Made by a program: the position numbers and the translations under genes
Shown: positions 8,836-18,444 of the stretch, piece after piece
How positions within the stretch are numbered: position 1 is the first letter of the stretch
How the letters are laid out: each line of letters opens with the position of its first letter
Assembly (NCBI RefSeq): GCF_042408815.1
Contig: NZ_JBHOQR010000021.1
Coordinates: 1 to 41,476 of the forward strand
Reading direction: 5' to 3'
DNA length: 41,476 nt
From: Thermoflexus sp042408815
Lineage (GTDB): Bacteria; Chloroflexota; Anaerolineae; Thermoflexales; Thermoflexaceae
The notes under the pieces: model-generated
Database searches by the model: none
What the model saw: only the letters and a program-made list of their open reading frames with translations
Told to the model about the DNA's origin: nothing

Positions 8836-9657
8836 TCATGCGAGCTCCCGGAGCGCCTGCTGAAGATCGACGGCCATCGGCATCCCGCTTCCTCCCCGGC
8901 GGATCGCAATGATTTCCGCCATGATCGATACGGCGATCTCCTCGGGGGTCTCTGCATTAAGCTCCAGGCCCACCGGTGACCGGACCCGGGCCAGCTGTTC
9001 AAGGGGAATCCCTTTTTCCCGTAAAACCTTCGCCGTGAGCAGCCAGCGCCGCTTTGAGCCGATTACCCCAATGTAAGGCGCCGGGGTGTCCAGGATCAGC
9101 GGGAGGATCCGCACGTCCAGGGGATGGTTGCGGGTGGTGAGCACCACATAGGTCCGGGCATGGATGGGAGCTCCGGGGAGCGCTTCCTCCGGCGGCCCAA
9201 TCAGGAAGCCATCCGCATCCGGGATCCATTCGGGCGTGCAGAACTCCGGCCGATCGTCGCTGACCAGCACCCGGAAGCCCATCCATTTGGCGAGGTGGGC
9301 CAGGGCTCGACCCACATGCCCTGCCCCGATGATCAGGATCGTTGGGGGAGGAAGCAGGGGCTCAATGAAGATCTCTACCTCCCCTCCACAGACGCCCGGA
9401 TCGCCCTGTTTGGGATCCGAGAGCATATAGCGGACCACCCGGGGATGGCCCTCCTGAAGTGCCTGGAGGGCCTCCTGGATCACTCGGGCTTCCATCTCCC
9501 CACCGCCGATGGTTCCCCGGATCTGGCCATCCGGATAGACCAGCATCTTGGCCGCCTCATGGCGGGGAACGGATCCACGGGCCCGGATGACGGTGCACAG
9601 GGCCACCGGGCGGTTTTCCTCACAGGCTTTGATCACCTCACGATAGAGATCCCACAT
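8836..9657 (-). CDS. xdhC: XdhC/CoxI family protein
   Basis: This is a 273-residue member of the XdhC/CoxI family. Family members bind molybdenum cofactor and help sulfurate and insert it into xanthine or CO dehydrogenases. The N-terminal XdhC_CoxI domain (about residues 8-75) carries ALCTVIRARGSVPRHEAAKM and the GTIGGGEMEA motif. The C-terminal Rossmann-like XdhC_C domain begins with ILIIGAGHVGRALA (about residue 110) and contains YIGVIGSKRR and SPVGLELNAETPEEIAVSI. ATG 9657 follows an AAGGGAGGA site. An upstream extension of the frame is open but unlike the family. No dehydrogenase structural genes lie beside it, so its partner enzyme is elsewhere. It is transcribed divergently from rsgA. 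Confidence 0.88.
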   Translation of the reverse strand: MWDLYREVIKACEENRPVALCTVIRARGSVPRHEAAKMLVYPDGQIRGTIGGGEMEARVIQEALQALQEGHPRVVRYMLSDPKQGDPGVCGGEVEIFIEPLLPPPTILIIGAGHVGRALAHLAKWMGFRVLVSDDRPEFCTPEWIPDADGFLIGPPEEALPGAPIHARTYVVLTTRNHPLDVRILPLILDTPAPYIGVIGSKRRWLLTAKVLREKGIPLEQLARVRSPVGLELNAETPEEIAVSIMAEIIAIRRGGSGMPMAVDLQQALRELA

Positions 9658-9945
9658 GGACCGGAATCCTCCCTTGCCGATTCCATCAAGGATTCGCCTG
9701 CTTTTCATTTTATTAGGAGAGAGCGGGCTCTGCTCTTCCCGGATCCCCACAGAGATGCTGGAAGGTTCTCCAGGAGGGGGCGGCTGCGGGCCTCCTTCCT
9801 CCACCCCCTGTCGGGATGGGTGAGATCCTCGAATAGCCTTAGATCAGCACAGGGCACGGAGCGGGAGAGTTCAGGTAAGATGTATAGATGTATAGATCTC
9901 CTGATCCGGAGAGCCCAGCTCTCCGGCAAAGGAGGTGAACCGGGG

Positions 9946-10869
9946 ATGAGCGGGCGGGAGGAAGGATTGGTGATCCGGGTGCTGGGCGCGGCCTATGATG
10001 TGCAGGGACCGGATGGGGTGGTGCGATGTGTGTTGCGGGGACGATTGCGTCATCAGGCGGAGGGACCCCAGCGCCCGGTGATCGGCGATCGCGTGGAATT
10101 CGAGCGGGTCACGCCCCGGGAGGGTGCCATCGTGGCCATCCTTCCCCGGCGCACCGCGCTGGTGCGTCGGGAGCCCCTGGATCCCAGCAAAGCCCATGTC
10201 ATCGCGGCCAATCTGGATCAGATCGTGGCCGTGTTCTCCGCCATTCCAGAGCCCGACCGGTTTCAGATCGATCGTTATCTGGCTGTGGCGGAAGCGAACG
10301 GCCTTTCGGCCATTTTGTGTATCAACAAAATGGATCTTGTGGAGGATCCCGAGTCGTTCCGTTCTTTATTTGCCGAATATGAAGCGCTGGGTTATCCAGT
10401 TCTGTATACCAGCGCGATCACCCGGGCGGGCCTGGACGCGCTGCGGGAACGGCTTCAGGGGAAGATCACGGCTTTTATTGGCCCTTCGGGGGTCGGAAAA
10501 TCCAGCCTCCTGAACGCTCTCCAGCCGGGCCTGGCGCTTCAGATCGGGTCTATCAATCCTCGGACCGGGATGGGGCGCCACACCACCACCCGCAGCGAGC
10601 TGATCCCCTTCGATGGGGGATATCTGGCCGATACGCCTGGCCTGCGGGACATCGGGGTATGGGGGATCCGGCCGGAGGACCTGGCGGCTTGCTTCCCGGA
10701 GATGCGCCCCTATATTGGCCGTTGCGAGTTCTCGGATTGTCTGCATCTCGAGGAGCCCGGCTGCGCCATCCGCCGGGCGGTCGCGCGCGGGAAGATCAGC
10801 CGCCGCCGGTATGAAAGCTATCGGCGGATCCTGATCGATCAACAGGCGCAGGCGATGCGGTCATCGTAG
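9946..10869 (+). CDS. rsgA: Ribosome small subunit GTPase RsgA
   Basis: This is a circularly permuted GTPase of 307 residues that acts in late maturation of the 30S ribosomal subunit. An N-terminal OB-fold (about residues 1-75) binds rRNA. The G motifs follow in permuted order: NKMD (about 127), TSAI, then Walker A GPSGVGKSS (about 179), then the T-rich GRHTTT switch and DTPG (about 229). The C-terminal zinc site has the family spacing C-x4-C-x-H-x5-C (CEFSDCLHLEEPGC from about residue 260). ATG 9946 follows an AAAGGAGGTG site. The 288-base gap before it contains a direct repeat of ATGTATAG (about 9880-9895), but no convincing promoter pair. Confidence 0.92.
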   Translation: MSGREEGLVIRVLGAAYDVQGPDGVVRCVLRGRLRHQAEGPQRPVIGDRVEFERVTPREGAIVAILPRRTALVRREPLDPSKAHVIAANLDQIVAVFSAIPEPDRFQIDRYLAVAEANGLSAILCINKMDLVEDPESFRSLFAEYEALGYPVLYTSAITRAGLDALRERLQGKITAFIGPSGVGKSSLLNALQPGLALQIGSINPRTGMGRHTTTRSELIPFDGGYLADTPGLRDIGVWGIRPEDLAACFPEMRPYIGRCEFSDCLHLEEPGCAIRRAVARGKISRRRYESYRRILIDQQAQAMRSS

Positions 10870-10912
10870 TCGGAGGAGAGGGGGGATTTTCCGACTTCGT
10901 TGGAATCCGGGG

Positions 10913-11203
10913 CGGGGGCTCATCGATGGGGAGGTCATCGAGATGGCGCCGGTTGGGGGGATTCATGGGGAGCTGACCCTGGAGATCGGGCGGCATCCGC
11001 TCGGCCGCGGGGTTGGGGGAAATGTGGGGTTGATTGTGCGCCTACCGCAGGATCCCGAGCGGGGGCGGGCGCCGGATGTGGCGTTCATCGGGGCGGAACG
11101 GTTGCCGGAGGGGAAGTTGCCTTCGGGGCTCATTGGGGGAGCACCGGATCGGGCGGTGGAGGACGTGTTGCCCGGCCTGGCGATTCCCCTGGATAGCGCA
11201 TAG
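10913..11203 (+). pseudogene. Internally deleted Uma2-family endonuclease relic
   Basis: This is a remnant of a Uma2 (DUF820) PD-(D/E)XK-fold protein, a family abundant in Chloroflexota and Cyanobacteria. The readable frame gives LIDGEVIEMAPVGGIHGELT, the family's N-terminal signature. It then gives RLPQDPERGRAPDVAFIGAE, the conserved central block, then GGAPDRAV. The reading then jumps straight to EDVLPGLAIPLDSA, which is the usual C-terminal end (DVLPGFRLPLAEL). The stretch that normally separates PDLAVEV from that end, carrying the catalytic acid and lysine residues, is missing. About 95 residues remain instead of about 190. No good start codon precedes LIDGEV. The gene is clearly dead as a nuclease, and a residual short protein from ATG 10943 is possible. 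Confidence 0.7.
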
Positions 11204-11260
11204 TTCTGGGGCTGGGCCGGCCGCCGAGGGTGATCGGTCCAGCCTCGGGGAACCGGTCTC

Positions 11261-14200
11261 TCAGCGGGCCACCTCGTAAATCCGCACGCCCCCATTATCG
11301 AACACCACCCTGAGGTCCCCGCGCGCAATCAGAGCAGGGAACTTCTGGAATCCCTGGGGTGGGTAGTAGAGGCGTTCGGCGTAGCCATCCATCACATAGC
11401 GCACCCCGTAACGGCGTAGGATGGCCATCGCCTCCTCTGGATCCGGGGTCTCGTAAAACCGGTTGACATCCGCCTCGCGGCGCTGGATGAACGATTCGGG
11501 CACAATGCTCCGCTGCTGCCGCTGATGCCAGTCCCAGCCGAAGACCACGGGAAGCCCAACGAACATCGCGGCTCGACTGCGCAACCCTCGATAGGCAGGC
11601 GAGCGAATCGATTCCATGACCACAGGGGTTCCCTCGCTATACGCCTGGAGGAATTGCAATGCCTCCCACTCTTGGCGCACCGGATAGCGCACCCCCATTT
11701 CATCTGCGATCGCATTTTCCATGAAGGCGAAGCCATCCAGAGTTGGGCCCACAGAGGTATCCCAGCGATCATACAGGCGAGCGCGGGTAGCCAGGATCGG
11801 GTAGAGCAGGGCGGAGAGCAACAGAACCCCGAAGGCGCCGCGCCACAGGGAGCAGAGGAATGCAGGCCATCGGCATGCTGCATCCTCCACGGCGATCACG
11901 CCCATGGCCGCCGCGATGGCCCAGAGGAACCATACCTGGAGATAGAACTTAAAAACAGTATTCATCCGGCCGATGTCTCCCCGGAGCACGAGGAGCTCAA
12001 CGCCCAGGGTGAGGGCGGCGGCCCCTGCCACCCAGAGCCAGAGGAGCCGCCGCTCTGGGATCTGGTAGGGGCGTAGGGCCAGGGCGGCGCCGATCAGGAT
12101 CATGGGGACGGCGATCCCGGCCACGGGAGCCAGCCGTGCCCCTAGCACCCAGAGACCCAGGCCGATGGCCCCTGCCGCGACCCACCCCGCGGTTCCCAGG
12201 GGATCGGCCTCCCATCCCGCGAGGATCCACCGGAGCAGCCGCCGGCTCTCCCGCAGTAGCAAAAGGGAAATCGGCAGGAGGAATAAACCGTGCAACAGGA
12301 GATAAATGCCCAGGGGTGTGCGGTCCCCTTTCCATATCTCGAAGGATGTGTAAGCGGTCGCATAGTGGGCGAGGTAGGGGTAGAACAAGAGCGCGCCTAA
12401 TCCGACGAAGGCGAGGCATCGGGCTATCCATCCCTCGATCCCGGCCCACGAGCGGAAATCCCGGCGTTCCCACGCGTTCAACGTCAGGGCGGCGAGGCCC
12501 AGCAGGATATGAGTGGGGTAATCCCAGGTGTTGGTCGGTCGCAGCGCGCCCACCAGAAGCGCCCCCAGCGTGAGCGCAACGATCCCCGAAGGTTCCCCCC
12601 AGCGAGACCTCCGCAGCCAGGCCAGCCCCATGAGCAGGGCAGCGAGCTGCAATGGGAAGGCCAGCATATGAGCATGGAGATCGGCATACAGGAAGGTGAA
12701 ATAGGGGAACTCGGTGATCGGCGTGACATCGCGATCGGGGATGAGGCGGGTCGGGTTCCAGTACCACCACTCAATCCGGGCGGGCAGGGTGGCATGGCCG
12801 GTCAAGACCTCCCAGACCCCCTTCAGGGTCTCCTGGAAGGAGATCGATGCCGACCCGGTGGCCTCCGCGCCCACCTCCCCGAACAGGTCCGACAGCAATT
12901 TCAATTCCCCCAGATTCCCCACGCCCACAGCGAACAGCGCGGCGAGCAAGCCGGCGGCGATCGGTTTCCCCCGTGAGCGGGGCCACCAGGCCGTTGCCCC
13001 ATGGGCGCCCACGGCGAAGGCCCCCATGGCCGTCAGGGCCGCCAGGGTGGGGATCGCCGCGTTGTAGGCGTAGCGGACATCGAACCCCAGGAGCTTTACT
13101 GGCGCGCCGATGAGGACGTAGCCGAAATAATAATAGTTGATATAGCCTCCGGCGAACCACGGATCATAGGGTGGAAAGCGCAGCGAGCGGATCGTCGCCA
13201 GAAGATAGGAGAGGTTCATGGGCTTCTCGCCGCCCATTACCGGATGCCAGAGATCTGGATGGGCGAACCGGATCAACAGCCACAGGGCGAAGGTTCCCAG
13301 GAACACCCCCGTTTCCATCCGCCAGAGGGGATTCCGCAGCGCTTCCCGGATGGCGGGCTGAGCCCGCCGCCACAGGAGGACATCGGCGGCCAGGCCGAGG
13401 ATCAGCGTGAGGAGGATCGCCGTCCGTGTGAAATCCATGGCTCCGATGCTGGCCAGCAGCCACGGGGGGAAAGCCAACAGCAGCGGGCCGAGGAGATGGG
13501 CCAGCGCATAGCCCCGATCCGCGAGAGCCGGGAAGGCCCAGGCAACAAGGGGCCACGCCCACCATCCGAGCAGGAGGAAAAAGAGCAGCCAGACGATGAC
13601 TCCAAGCAGCGGCCAGCGGTTGAGGGGATTCTTGGGTGGGAAGATCTCCCGGTAAGTCGAGGCGGCTTGCTGGCGCGCCCAGGCCGCCGGATCCAGCATC
13701 AGGAGGTTACGAGCCTGGGTATACTGGCGCGGCGTTTGCCAGACCACCTGGCTCAGGTCCACCGATTCCAGAACCTGACGGGCCCTCTCGATGGAGAAAT
13801 CCGACTGCTTGCGGAAGATCCAGACCGGCGGATGATCGTAAACACTGAAAGCCTCCTCGGCTCCCCAGAAGGGCTCCTCGACCCCGAGAGGCGGGAGCTG
13901 GAAACCGATCCGACCGCCGATATCGTCGATCTCCAGCGGCCCCAGGCGAGGTTTGACGTGGAAGGCCGCGGCGAGCTCAAAGCCCAGCCGTCCCTCGAAC
14001 AGGGCGCGGTAATAGGCGGTGGTCATGGGGTAGCGGAGCGGCAGGCGGGGGATCGACCAGACCAAGCGCTGGCTAGAGAGGATAATCCAGTCCGCCCGCT
14101 TCAGCCACTCCAGCGCCCGCGCCCGCTTTTCCTCCGTGTCATCGTCATACCATGTCAGCTCCATGCCCTGATACATCGCGAAAGCATCCCGGCCCTCCAG

Positions 14201-15955
14201 CCGCAGCGGCAGGCCATCATCCCAGTGCTCGTTGGCAATGACCGAGGAGGCTATCATGGCCGGCGCGCCATCGACCCGCAGGCGCACGATATAAGGGCCG
14301 GAGGGCAGAACGATCGGCTGGGGCAATACGACTTGGACCGGATCGCCATCGGGATGTTGGGCCGTGGCCGGGATGGACAGGTCGACTCGCAGCCGTTCCT
14401 GTCCGTCCGGGGTTTCCAGAGTCAGGCGAAGGATGCCCGGGGGATCGCCCAAGGTGCGCAGGTGGGGGATCTCAATGCTCGAGACGGTGAGGGAAGGGGT
14501 GATTTCCGTCGCGAGGGTCCGTTCGCCATCCACTTGGATCCGATTGGGAAGAGAGAGGGGATACAGGGGGGCTGTCGGATCGGCCGATCGGAGGGTGATC
14601 GCGCTGGGGACGTGGGCATACAGCCAGCGGGAGGCGGCCACCCGGGAGACCGGCTGCTGGTAGATCCCCGCGAATGCCATGGCCCATAGGGCCGTGCCGA
14701 GGAGGGTCCCGGCGATCCCGATTCGGGCCAACCATCGACCAGCCGGGCGAAGGATCCCCTGGAGCTGCAGCAGGCCCCAGGCCGCTGTCAGGGCCAGCGT
14801 GGGATAAATCGGTAGGAAATAGCGCATGGATTTGACCCACTGAGTCCCCATATACAGGAAATAGCCCCCTGTCCAGATCCAAAGCAACAGCCATCCCAGT
14901 GCCCCGGGATCCCAGCGCAACGATCCGGCATGCCATCGACGCCGCAAGGACAGCCCCAGGCCGAGCCATCCGAGCCATGCCGTCAGGCCGAAGGGGAGGC
15001 CCATTCCCCACAGCGCCATGTTTTTAAGAGGGAAGAAAATCGGCGCGCGATCGGTCCATTGATGGCCGGGCGGGTAATCGACGGCCCCGCTGATCAGCGC
15101 CTGGATCTCCCGCATATTTGCCAGCCAGCGGGGATCGGGGGTGATCCATCCGGCGAAGGCGTAGGGCATGCCCAGGCGGAAGGTCAGCAGGGTGGCGAGG
15201 CCGGCGATGCCCCAGGTCCTCCAGCGGGTCCGGCCGGATCCGCTGGCGATGAGCGCGGCGAAGGCCATTAAAGCGAAGAGCGGCCAGAGGTTGATGCGGG
15301 AGGCCAGCGCCGCCCCGGCTGCGATTCCGGTGAGGAGGGCCGTCGGGAGCCCTGGGCGCCGAACCATGCGAACCATCCCCAGCAGAGTGGCGGTGCTGAA
15401 GAAGGTAGCCCAGGTATCGGTGGTATAGAAGTGGGCCTGCTGGAGGTTCATCACACTGAAGGCCATCAGGGCGGCGGCCAGCAATGCTCCGCCCACTCCC
15501 ATCTGTTCTATGCCAAGCAGGAAAGTAAGAAGCACCGTCCCGGTATCCAGCAGTGCCGAGAGGGCGCGGCCGAGGAGCGTGATCTCGTTGTAGCTCAACA
15601 CATGTCCTTCCGGGAAGGGGCATGGAATCCGCCGCGCCTGGCAGAGGTCGTCCAGGATCTCCCCAGCCCCCCGGGTTAGGATGATCGGGAGGTCCCCATA
15701 GACGAAGAAGGTGTAGCCGCGGTTATAGGGGTTGAGCGGGGATCGGGCCGAGTCGAAATACTCGCTCAGGCTGCGGGGCCAGCTGAGGGCCTCCGTTACC
15801 ATCGTGAGGAAGCGCTCATCCGGATGCAGGTGCTGGTTCTCATCCCAGTTCAACCCGATCGTCCGCAGATGGAAGGCGGCGATCAGCAGAGCCGCCAGCG
15901 CGAAGGTTACCAGAATGGCATGGATCTCCGAGCGGCGGGGTCGGATCGCGTTCAT
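11261..15955 (-). CDS. GT39-like glycosyltransferase fused to DUF2298 (YYY) membrane protein
   Basis: This is a very large polytopic membrane protein of 1564 residues made of two halves. The N-terminal half resembles GT39/ArnT-type lipid-phosphate-sugar glycosyltransferases. It has one helix (about residues 12-30), the extracytoplasmic acidic motif NWDENQHLHPDERF (about 35-48), then about ten helices and a soluble beta-rich segment (about 450-740). From about residue 775 a second membrane domain begins that matches the Chlor_Arch_YYY / DUF2298 family, with the signature GGYINYYYFGY near residue 938 and many further helices. The C-terminal soluble end carries RRYGVRYVMDG, typical of the last loop of such enzymes. 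The likely role is sugar transfer from a polyprenyl carrier at the cell surface. ATG 15955 has an AGAGGTG site nine bases upstream; ATG 15982 is an alternative. Confidence 0.8.
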   Translation of the reverse strand: MNAIRPRRSEIHAILVTFALAALLIAAFHLRTIGLNWDENQHLHPDERFLTMVTEALSWPRSLSEYFDSARSPLNPYNRGYTFFVYGDLPIILTRGAGEILDDLCQARRIPCPFPEGHVLSYNEITLLGRALSALLDTGTVLLTFLLGIEQMGVGGALLAAALMAFSVMNLQQAHFYTTDTWATFFSTATLLGMVRMVRRPGLPTALLTGIAAGAALASRINLWPLFALMAFAALIASGSGRTRWRTWGIAGLATLLTFRLGMPYAFAGWITPDPRWLANMREIQALISGAVDYPPGHQWTDRAPIFFPLKNMALWGMGLPFGLTAWLGWLGLGLSLRRRWHAGSLRWDPGALGWLLLWIWTGGYFLYMGTQWVKSMRYFLPIYPTLALTAAWGLLQLQGILRPAGRWLARIGIAGTLLGTALWAMAFAGIYQQPVSRVAASRWLYAHVPSAITLRSADPTAPLYPLSLPNRIQVDGERTLATEITPSLTVSSIEIPHLRTLGDPPGILRLTLETPDGQERLRVDLSIPATAQHPDGDPVQVVLPQPIVLPSGPYIVRLRVDGAPAMIASSVIANEHWDDGLPLRLEGRDAFAMYQGMELTWYDDDTEEKRARALEWLKRADWIILSSQRLVWSIPRLPLRYPMTTAYYRALFEGRLGFELAAAFHVKPRLGPLEIDDIGGRIGFQLPPLGVEEPFWGAEEAFSVYDHPPVWIFRKQSDFSIERARQVLESVDLSQVVWQTPRQYTQARNLLMLDPAAWARQQAASTYREIFPPKNPLNRWPLLGVIVWLLFFLLLGWWAWPLVAWAFPALADRGYALAHLLGPLLLAFPPWLLASIGAMDFTRTAILLTLILGLAADVLLWRRAQPAIREALRNPLWRMETGVFLGTFALWLLIRFAHPDLWHPVMGGEKPMNLSYLLATIRSLRFPPYDPWFAGGYINYYYFGYVLIGAPVKLLGFDVRYAYNAAIPTLAALTAMGAFAVGAHGATAWWPRSRGKPIAAGLLAALFAVGVGNLGELKLLSDLFGEVGAEATGSASISFQETLKGVWEVLTGHATLPARIEWWYWNPTRLIPDRDVTPITEFPYFTFLYADLHAHMLAFPLQLAALLMGLAWLRRSRWGEPSGIVALTLGALLVGALRPTNTWDYPTHILLGLAALTLNAWERRDFRSWAGIEGWIARCLAFVGLGALLFYPYLAHYATAYTSFEIWKGDRTPLGIYLLLHGLFLLPISLLLLRESRRLLRWILAGWEADPLGTAGWVAAGAIGLGLWVLGARLAPVAGIAVPMILIGAALALRPYQIPERRLLWLWVAGAAALTLGVELLVLRGDIGRMNTVFKFYLQVWFLWAIAAAMGVIAVEDAACRWPAFLCSLWRGAFGVLLLSALLYPILATRARLYDRWDTSVGPTLDGFAFMENAIADEMGVRYPVRQEWEALQFLQAYSEGTPVVMESIRSPAYRGLRSRAAMFVGLPVVFGWDWHQRQQRSIVPESFIQRREADVNRFYETPDPEEAMAILRRYGVRYVMDGYAERLYYPPQGFQKFPALIARGDLRVVFDNGGVRIYEVAR

Positions 15956-16062
15956 AAGCGGGTGCACCTCTAAAGGGTCCATGGCTTTCCCCCGGGGGAC
16001 GTCGGAAGATGCCCCCTGGGGCCCGGAAACGGATGGGAAGGGATCATCCCGCATCCATGAGT

Positions 16063-16093
16063 TTGAGCCCAACCGGTAAGTCCTAATTATAAT
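16063..16093 (+). promoter_or_regulatory. Possible promoter for the GT4 gene
   Basis: TATAAT at 16088-16093 is preceded by TTGAGC at 16063-16068 with a 19-base spacer, longer than ideal. The ATTATAAT core is self-complementary and also gives a TATAAT on the minus strand toward the giant membrane gene, although no -35 was seen there. The site is in the 259-base divergent gap. The leader to the GT4 start at 16215 would be about 115 nt. Confidence 0.4.
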
Positions 16094-16214
16094 TTGGTGG
16101 CCCGGGGGCATCCGGATTGGGCATCCCGTCCCGGCCCAGCCGATGGGGCCTCCGGGGTCATGCCAGCCTAACCGCGCAACCCCCGTCTGAAGCGGGGGGA
16201 GATAGGGGCACATC

Positions 16215-17411
16215 ATGGCGCGCATCCTGATCGACATCACGGCGGCGATTCGCCAGGGGGCGGGGATCGGGCGGTATGCCCGAGAGCTGACCCGCGCCAT
16301 CCTGCGCATGTTCCCCCAACATCGGTATACGCTGTTTTATGCAGGTCCGGCTCGTTTCCCCCCGATCTGGGCGCAGGGCGCCCCGGTGCGCCTGCGGGCG
16401 GCCCCGCTGCCGGAGCGGGGGATGGTCTGGCTCTGGCATCGACTTTCGCTGCCCATCCCTGTAGAGCTCTTCGCTGGGCTGGCGGACCTGATCTACTCCC
16501 CGGATTTTCTCCTTCCTCCCACCCTTCCGGGTCGGCCTACCCTGCTGACCGTGCACGATCTCTCCTTCGAGATCATGCCGGAGACGCTTCCCGAGCCGCT
16601 GGTGGTGTATCTCCGGCGAAATGTGCCGCGTGCGGTGCGGCGGGCGACCCACATTCTGGCCGATTCGGAATCCACCCGCCGGGATCTCATTCGCCTCTGG
16701 GGGGTGCCGCCGGAGCGGATCACGGTGCTTTATAGCGGGGTTGAACCGCGCTTCCGCCCCGTTGAGGACCCGGAGCAGCAAGCGCGGGTGCGGGCGCGCT
16801 ATGGGCTGGGGCCGTGGCCGTTCGTGCTCACGGTGGGCACCGTGCAGCCCCGCAAGAACTACCCGCGCCTCATTGAGGCCTTCGCGATCCTGGTCCGCGA
16901 AGGGATCTTCCCGCAAGGTCATCTGGTGATGGTGGGGGAACAGGGCTGGAAAGCCGAAGGGACCTTCGAGGCGATCCGACGCTCCGGGCTGGCGGATCGC
17001 ATCCACTGGCTGGGCTTTGTAGCGGACGAGGACCTGCCGGCCCTCTATTCCGCTGCCGCGGCCTTTGCGCTGGTTTCCCGCTATGAGGGCTTTGGATTGC
17101 CGGCCCTGGAGGCGATGGCGTGCGGGGCACCGGTGGTGGTCTCGCGAACCTCCTCCTTGCCGGAGGTGGTCGGCGAGGCGGGGGTGCTGGTGGATCCAGA
17201 ATCGGTGGAGGACATCGTGCGGGGGCTGCGTGCCGTGCTGGAGGATCCCGAGCGGCAGGCCCGGTTGCGGATGGCGGGCCTGGAACGGGCCCGCCGGTTC
17301 ACGTGGGAGGCTGCGGCCCGGCGCTGGTATGAAGTCGTCGATCCGTTGTTACAGGGACAGGCTCCTATAATGGGGAAAAGGGGCTCTTCCCAGGAACAAC
17401 CCCTAGGATGA
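16215..17411 (+). CDS. Family 4 glycosyltransferase
   Basis: This is a GT-B fold glycosyltransferase of 398 residues. The N-terminal acceptor domain begins with the family's glycine-rich loop (RQGAGIGRYARELT). A central hinge is marked by SGVEPRFRP (about residues 175-183). The nucleotide-sugar domain holds FVLTVGTVQPRKNYPRLIEAF and the E-x7-E motif EGFGLPALE (about residue 291), followed by ACGAPVVVS and LPEVVGEAGVLVDP. It probably adds a sugar such as mannose or glucose to a lipid or polysaccharide intermediate. The neighbouring GT39-type giant protein, transcribed divergently, suggests cell-surface glycan work. The sugar cannot be read from the sequence. The patatin gene follows after 12 bases, so the two are probably co-transcribed. 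Confidence 0.87.
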   Translation: MARILIDITAAIRQGAGIGRYARELTRAILRMFPQHRYTLFYAGPARFPPIWAQGAPVRLRAAPLPERGMVWLWHRLSLPIPVELFAGLADLIYSPDFLLPPTLPGRPTLLTVHDLSFEIMPETLPEPLVVYLRRNVPRAVRRATHILADSESTRRDLIRLWGVPPERITVLYSGVEPRFRPVEDPEQQARVRARYGLGPWPFVLTVGTVQPRKNYPRLIEAFAILVREGIFPQGHLVMVGEQGWKAEGTFEAIRRSGLADRIHWLGFVADEDLPALYSAAAAFALVSRYEGFGLPALEAMACGAPVVVSRTSSLPEVVGEAGVLVDPESVEDIVRGLRAVLEDPERQARLRMAGLERARRFTWEAAARRWYEVVDPLLQGQAPIMGKRGSSQEQPLG

Positions 17412-17423
17412 GGCGAGGCCGGC

Positions 17424-18377
17424 ATGGCGCGACGGGCCTTCGTGCTGAGCGGGGGCGGGAACCGCGGTCCGCTTCAGGTCGGTGCGTTGAAGGCGCTGCT
17501 GGAGTGGGGGATCGATCCCGATCTCCTGGTGGGGACCTCCGCCGGGGCCATTAACGCCGCCGCTCTGGCGGCGGATCCCACCATCGAAGGGGTGGAACGC
17601 CTGGCCGCGGCGTGGCGGAGCGTCCGCCGGAAAGACATCTATCCGGGCAATCGGCTCACGGTTCTATGGCGCCTGCTCACCCGCCAGGATAGCCTGTTCG
17701 ATGGATCAGGATTGCGGCGGGTTCTGCAGGCCCATCTCCCCTCCGGTGTCCGCACGTTCGGGGATCTCCAGCGGCCCTGCTATGTCACAGCCGCGGATTT
17801 GCGCACCCAGCGCCTGATCCTTTTCGGCGACGATCCCTCCGCGCCGTTGCTGGAAGCGGTCCTGGCCAGCGCGAGCGTCCCGGTGATCCATCCGCCGGTG
17901 CGTTTCCGGAACATGCAGCTGGTGGACGGCGGGGTGGTTGCGGTGGTGCCGATCACCATCGCCCTGGAGAAGGGGGCGGAGGAGCTTTACATCCTCGATC
18001 TGAGTTTCAGTCCTCAGGTGCTTCCCCCGCGGCGTGGGCTGGCGGAGATCGCCATGACCGCCTATCAAACCCTGCTGAGCGAGCAGATCCTGGACGACCT
18101 GTATGATGCACTGCAATCCCATGCGACGGTGCATCACATCTGCCTGACCGCTTTTCGGGAGATCTCTTTTCTGGATTTCTCCCGGACGGCGCAGATGCTG
18201 GAGGCGGGCTATGAGGCCATGCGGCGCTATCTGGAGGATCCCCGGCCGAATCAAGTTTGCGAAGTGACCGCCGAGGGCATACGAGCTCTGGCCGCGCCGG
18301 CCATCCCGGGCGGAGGCCGCTGTTACCTCCCTCCCCAACGTCGGCGGTTGCTTCATTGGGAGGCGCCGAAGGGTTGA
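17424..18377 (+). CDS. Patatin-like phospholipase
   Basis: This is a serine acyl hydrolase of 317 residues with a Ser-Asp dyad. The oxyanion-hole glycines are in SGGGNRG (about residues 9-15). The nucleophile elbow is GTSAG (37-41, Ser39), and the catalytic aspartate is in the DGG motif (Asp168). It belongs to the bacterial RssA/YchK-like patatin group and has no signal peptide, so it acts in the cytoplasm or on the inner membrane face. It probably hydrolyses phospholipids or lipid esters. The C-terminal 60 residues are unlike the core and end in a basic PQRRR stretch. ATG 17424 lies 12 bases after the glycosyltransferase stop. Confidence 0.87.
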   Translation: MARRAFVLSGGGNRGPLQVGALKALLEWGIDPDLLVGTSAGAINAAALAADPTIEGVERLAAAWRSVRRKDIYPGNRLTVLWRLLTRQDSLFDGSGLRRVLQAHLPSGVRTFGDLQRPCYVTAADLRTQRLILFGDDPSAPLLEAVLASASVPVIHPPVRFRNMQLVDGGVVAVVPITIALEKGAEELYILDLSFSPQVLPPRRGLAEIAMTAYQTLLSEQILDDLYDALQSHATVHHICLTAFREISFLDFSRTAQMLEAGYEAMRRYLEDPRPNQVCEVTAEGIRALAAPAIPGGGRCYLPPQRRRLLHWEAPKG

Positions 18378-18444
18378 GAGGCCGCGTTGCGGGTTTTCCC
18401 GGGCGCTCCGGATCTGTTCAAGACTCACGCGAACGGAGGCCATC

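Noticed and set aside
13001..14689. A long plus-strand open frame inside the GT39-DUF2298 gene
   Set aside because: It is an antisense shadow of a conserved membrane protein, with no ribosome site or recognisable motif.
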